Below are positions 32,006-34,641 of a stretch of DNA of 34,641 nucleotides, piece by piece (positions within the stretch are counted from its first letter, which is position 1; every line of letters begins with the position of its first letter). The position numbers and the translations under genes were made by a program. The notes under the pieces were generated by a model that was given only the letters and a program-made list of their open reading frames with translations, made no database searches and was not told the origin of the DNA. Source of the stretch: Chersky-840 sp035532735 (GTDB lineage Bacteria > Actinomycetota > Acidimicrobiia > Acidimicrobiales > UBA8190). Where the stretch lies: contig DATKQM010000021.1 of assembly GCA_035532735.1 (NCBI GenBank), positions 1 through 34,641 of the forward strand, in the 5' to 3' direction.

Positions 32006-34325
32006 CGGGACCGCCCCTTCGTCGGCGCACCACCCATCCGACCACCGGCGCGGCACCAAGACCGGCCGCGCCGACCGCGGCCAGCACGAGGCCCGCCGTG
32101 AAGGACTCAGGCCAGTAGGTGAGCTCCACCACGTGGCGTCCGGGGGGGATTCGGGCCTGGAGCATGACCCCGGCGAAGCGCGCCAGGGCAACCTGACGAC
32201 CGTCGACACTGGCGTGCCAACCGGGAACGTCGGTGAGTCGGAGCCTCAGCACCTGCGGGCTGTCGGCGTCGGTCACGATCCTCCACGCGGCGGGGCCCCG
32301 CTGGGTCACCGGGACAACTGTTCCTTCGGCTCCGGTCCCTGGCCATCCCCCCGATGCCGGCGCCGAGGTCAAGGTGGCGAGCCCGGAGTCTCGGATCCGG
32401 TAGAGGTCCTCGTTCCCCACGGCTCGGTCGAAGACCGCACCTTTGGGACCGGGCACGCCGGCGGGCTCGAGGACGAAGCTCACCCCGTATCGTCGGGCGA
32501 CCGCGCTGGACGTCACGGCCGGGCAGAACACCGAGAAGGGGACGATGGGGACCCTCACCGGGGCGGCGCCGTGACCCGTGGCATCCCTCCAGGACGATCC
32601 GTACCTCCGAGGGAGTAGGGGCTCATAGGCGGCCAACTCCTTGACGCCCACCGCGACGTTGTAGTCGGGGACGATCCCGAGTTGGTCTCCGAAGCAGGTA
32701 TTGGTCCCGAATCCCACCATCGAAGACCCCACGGCGCGGGCCAGCGTCGTCTCGGCTGGTGTGGGTGTCAGGTAGTTCGGGCTAGAAGCCCACAACGGCA
32801 TCCCCGCGGTCACGAGGAAGGCCGTCTCGCACCCGAGCAGCAGGGCGACGGCGACGCGACCGGCCCCGAGCCATCCGTCGTCACCGGCCGCTCTCCCCCG
32901 CCGCCGCCACACGACGAGCCCCCCGGCGATGCCCAGACCGAGCACGGTGCTCACCACGGGCCAGATGAAGCTCTTGGCACGGATGGTCGCTTCGACCGAC
33001 GGGAGACGGCCACGGCCCAGAGTCCACAAACCCAGCAGCAACAACGCGGCGACGCCGAAGCCGCCACCGGTCCACTGCGCCACGAGCCGGTTTCGATACG
33101 AACGGACGAGGACGTCGGCCCCCAAACCGGCCAGAACGGCGAGGGCGAAGGCCATCACGATTGTCGCCCGCCGCCACAGCACGTTCCCGAGTAGCGGGAG
33201 GCCGTCCAAAAAGGACTCGACGATCGGGAGGTACACGACCGCGGCCATCACGACAGCCAGGGCGCTGAATGCGATCACGGCCGGTCTCCGACGTCGGAGC
33301 TTGACGGCGCCGACCACAGCCACCACGGCCAACACCACCGCGACGATTCCGACGTAGGCGACGGCCTTCGTGTAATAGCCCGGCCCGAACCACCGGCTGT
33401 TGGCCACCGGGCTTCCGTCGAATCCTTGAAAGAGCACCAGCACGAGGCTCGGAGCGGGCAACGCCTGGCTCAGGGCGTCCCCGGTGCGGTCAGTCCCCGA
33501 GATGAGTTGGAGACCCGGGAGCAACAACGGACCGCTCAGTGCCGCCCCGGTCACGGTGCCGAGCACGATGTCGATGATCGGGCGTCGGATGGGGCCCGAT
33601 CCCCCGAATCGACCCCACCTCGCCCCCAAGCGCGCCACGAGGAAGACGAGCAAGGCCGCCGCCAAGATGACGAGCGTGTCGGGTTGTCCGGCATAAACGG
33701 TGCAGGCCACGACGACGGCGAGGAAGGCGACGGCGCGGGTGCGGTGCCGGGCGCGGACGACCAAAAGCGTGGCCGCGAAGAGCCAACCCGCCCAGGACAT
33801 CACCGAGGAGATCGGCCAACCGAGCCAGCCGAAGAAGGGCCCGCTCAATTCATAGACGGTGGCCGCCATGGCGCAGCTCACCACGCTCAGGCGAAGGACT
33901 CGACCGAGCACGTAGACCCCGGTGCCGGCGAGGATGAGGGTGGTGATCACCTGGACCGTGTACGCCAACCGGAGGGGGAAGAGGTATCCGAGCAGGGCCG
34001 GGACACTGAACGCGCCCGCCTGCCAGTTGAAGGCGAGGGGCATGCCGAGCACGCTGTAGGGGTTCCACAGCGGGAGCTGCCCGCTGTGGACCTGATGCCA
34101 GGCCAGGTTGGTCCACGGGATGAACTCCGTGATCTGGTCGAACGCTTGGCGACTGTGGACGGCGACGTTCGGATTGCTCGACAATCCGTAGCCCGATACC
34201 CAGTCGAACGAGCCGAGGTACGGGCCGTGGGCCAACGCCGGAGCCAAGACGGCGCCCGCCGCGGCCATGACCCAGAGCACGCCGAGGACATCGACCCCCC
34301 ATGACCGCGCCGCCCGTGCGCTCAT
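31989..34325 (-). CDS. YfhO family membrane protein (predicted glycosyltransferase), second copy
   Basis: A 778-aa protein with about 12 helices. After the first helix comes a periplasmic loop with FDWVSGYGL, QITEFIPWTNLAWHQVHSGQ and LPLWNPYSVLGMPLAFNWQA, hallmarks of YfhO proteins. The extracytoplasmic C-terminus ends in a beta domain with DVPGWHASVDGRQV and IPPGRHVVELTYWPESF before the last helix. YfhO in Bacillus subtilis glycosylates lipoteichoic acid; here the substrate may be another envelope polymer. Met at 34325 is chosen because the frame upstream is Arg/His-rich and unlike the family. A 7-codon ORF overlaps this start as ATGA. The sulfoquinovose synthase gene ends 38 nt upstream on the same strand, so both may share a transcript. 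Confidence 0.88.
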   Translation of the reverse strand: MSARAARSWGVDVLGVLWVMAAAGAVLAPALAHGPYLGSFDWVSGYGLSSNPNVAVHSRQAFDQITEFIPWTNLAWHQVHSGQLPLWNPYSVLGMPLAFNWQAGAFSVPALLGYLFPLRLAYTVQVITTLILAGTGVYVLGRVLRLSVVSCAMAATVYELSGPFFGWLGWPISSVMSWAGWLFAATLLVVRARHRTRAVAFLAVVVACTVYAGQPDTLVILAAALLVFLVARLGARWGRFGGSGPIRRPIIDIVLGTVTGAALSGPLLLPGLQLISGTDRTGDALSQALPAPSLVLVLFQGFDGSPVANSRWFGPGYYTKAVAYVGIVAVVLAVVAVVGAVKLRRRRPAVIAFSALAVVMAAVVYLPIVESFLDGLPLLGNVLWRRATIVMAFALAVLAGLGADVLVRSYRNRLVAQWTGGGFGVAALLLLGLWTLGRGRLPSVEATIRAKSFIWPVVSTVLGLGIAGGLVVWRRRGRAAGDDGWLGAGRVAVALLLGCETAFLVTAGMPLWASSPNYLTPTPAETTLARAVGSSMVGFGTNTCFGDQLGIVPDYNVAVGVKELAAYEPLLPRRYGSSWRDATGHGAAPVRVPIVPFSVFCPAVTSSAVARRYGVSFVLEPAGVPGPKGAVFDRAVGNEDLYRIRDSGLATLTSAPASGGWPGTGAEGTVVPVTQRGPAAWRIVTDADSPQVLRLRLTDVPGWHASVDGRQVALARFAGVMLQARIPPGRHVVELTYWPESFTAGLVLAAVGAAGLGAAPVVGWVVRRRRGGPVIAPA

Positions 34326-34345
34326 GGCGAGGGAGGCCCGGTCAT
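34322..34345 (-). CDS. Possible 7-aa leader peptide before YfhO-like gene
   Basis: ATG at 34345 opens MTGPPSP and stops at a TGA (34324-34322) that overlaps the YfhO-like ATG as ATGA. AATACT stands 8 nt before this ATG and is a weak -10 candidate. Translation is unproven. Confidence 0.2.
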   Translation of the reverse strand: MTGPPSP

Positions 34346-34363
34346 GTCGTCGTAGTATTGCCG

Positions 34364-34641
34364 CTAGGCGGTGGCACTCCCTCCGGTGCGCAGGGTGCTG
34401 GCGGTCTTGCGCCACTGCACCGTGGGGGCGATGGCCTGAAGGTCGACCCGGTCGCGGTGACGGTCGACGACCTCGAGCAGTCCTTTGATCGTGGGCTCCT
34501 CGAGCAGATGGGGCACGAGGCCGAGGTCGAGCAGCTTGGTGTGCGCAGCCCGGTAGTAGTGCTCTTCCTTCTCGACCCGGGGGTCTTCGACGTGCTCGAT
34601 GGTGGTGGCACCGGGATAGGCGGCCGCCACCATCTGGGCCA
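34364..34641 (-). CDS. sqdB: UDP-sulfoquinovose synthase, C-terminal fragment
   Basis: The last 91 residues of an NAD-dependent SDR-type sugar-nucleotide enzyme; the N-terminus lies beyond the right edge. The segment PRVEKEEHYYRAAHTKLLDLGL, then PHLLEEPTIKGLLEVV and KDRVD-like HRDRVDLQAIAPTVQWRK, matches the C-terminus of plant SQD1 and cyanobacterial SqdB almost word for word, including the closing pattern IxPxVxWxK. SQD1/SqdB make UDP-sulfoquinovose from UDP-glucose and sulfite, used in sulfolipid and, in Sulfolobales, in N-glycans. Its presence beside sulfotransferase and glycosyltransferase genes suggests a sulfonated sugar in the envelope. A closely related SDR enzyme without sulfonating activity cannot be excluded from the fragment alone. 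Confidence 0.85.
   Translation of the reverse strand, partial: AQMVAAAYPGATTIEHVEDPRVEKEEHYYRAAHTKLLDLGLVPHLLEEPTIKGLLEVVDRHRDRVDLQAIAPTVQWRKTASTLRTGGSATA

Overview
The window is very GC-rich, gene-dense bacterial DNA with G/C at most third codon positions and many GTG starts. Three things point to an actinobacterium. The left block has the gene order of the mycobacterial Rv1692-tlyA-nadK-recN region. A perfect actinobacterial LexA box precedes an Rv2578c-type radical SAM gene. A giant AftD-type membrane glycosyltransferase lies in the middle. Nothing shows a mycolate system, and the many genes with a TAnnnT box 6-8 nt before the start codon suggest a deep-branching, Acidimicrobiia-like lineage; that placement is inference.

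Positions 1-5152 (minus strand) hold genome-maintenance genes: an SOS-boxed radical SAM enzyme, a HAD-IIA phosphatase, a phasin-like protein with a histone-H1-like tail, the rRNA methyltransferase TlyA, NAD kinase, and RecN running off the left edge. Positions 5261-11138 are a metabolic stretch: a Tat-exported protein with a dimethylformamidase-like C-terminal domain (plus), a flavodoxin-like reductase (plus), then on the minus strand a Gfo/Idh/MocA oxidoreductase, an unknown protein, a nitroreductase-family protein and an MFS transporter.

Positions 11424-34641 look like an envelope-glycan region: AftD-like arabinofuranosyltransferase, acyltransferase 3, a GT39-like membrane glycosyltransferase, three predicted SAM-dependent or SpeE-like proteins, two YfhO-like membrane proteins, a GT4 and a GT2 glycosyltransferase, a PAPS-type sulfotransferase, and at the right edge the C-terminus of a UDP-sulfoquinovose synthase. 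A lipoprotein with 25 Thr-Gly repeats and a polycationic tail, a histidine phosphatase, a PAS-GGDEF diguanylate cyclase and a small coiled-coil protein are interspersed. Together they suggest assembly and decoration (acylation, methylation, sulfation, perhaps sulfoquinovose) of a surface polymer, possibly under c-di-GMP influence; this is inferred from content and proximity.

The expression signals are unusual in their compactness. Many transcripts appear leaderless, several promoters sit inside or against the hairpin that would end the upstream gene, and three genes are preceded by tiny leader ORFs. I saw no tRNA, rRNA, insertion sequence or CRISPR array.
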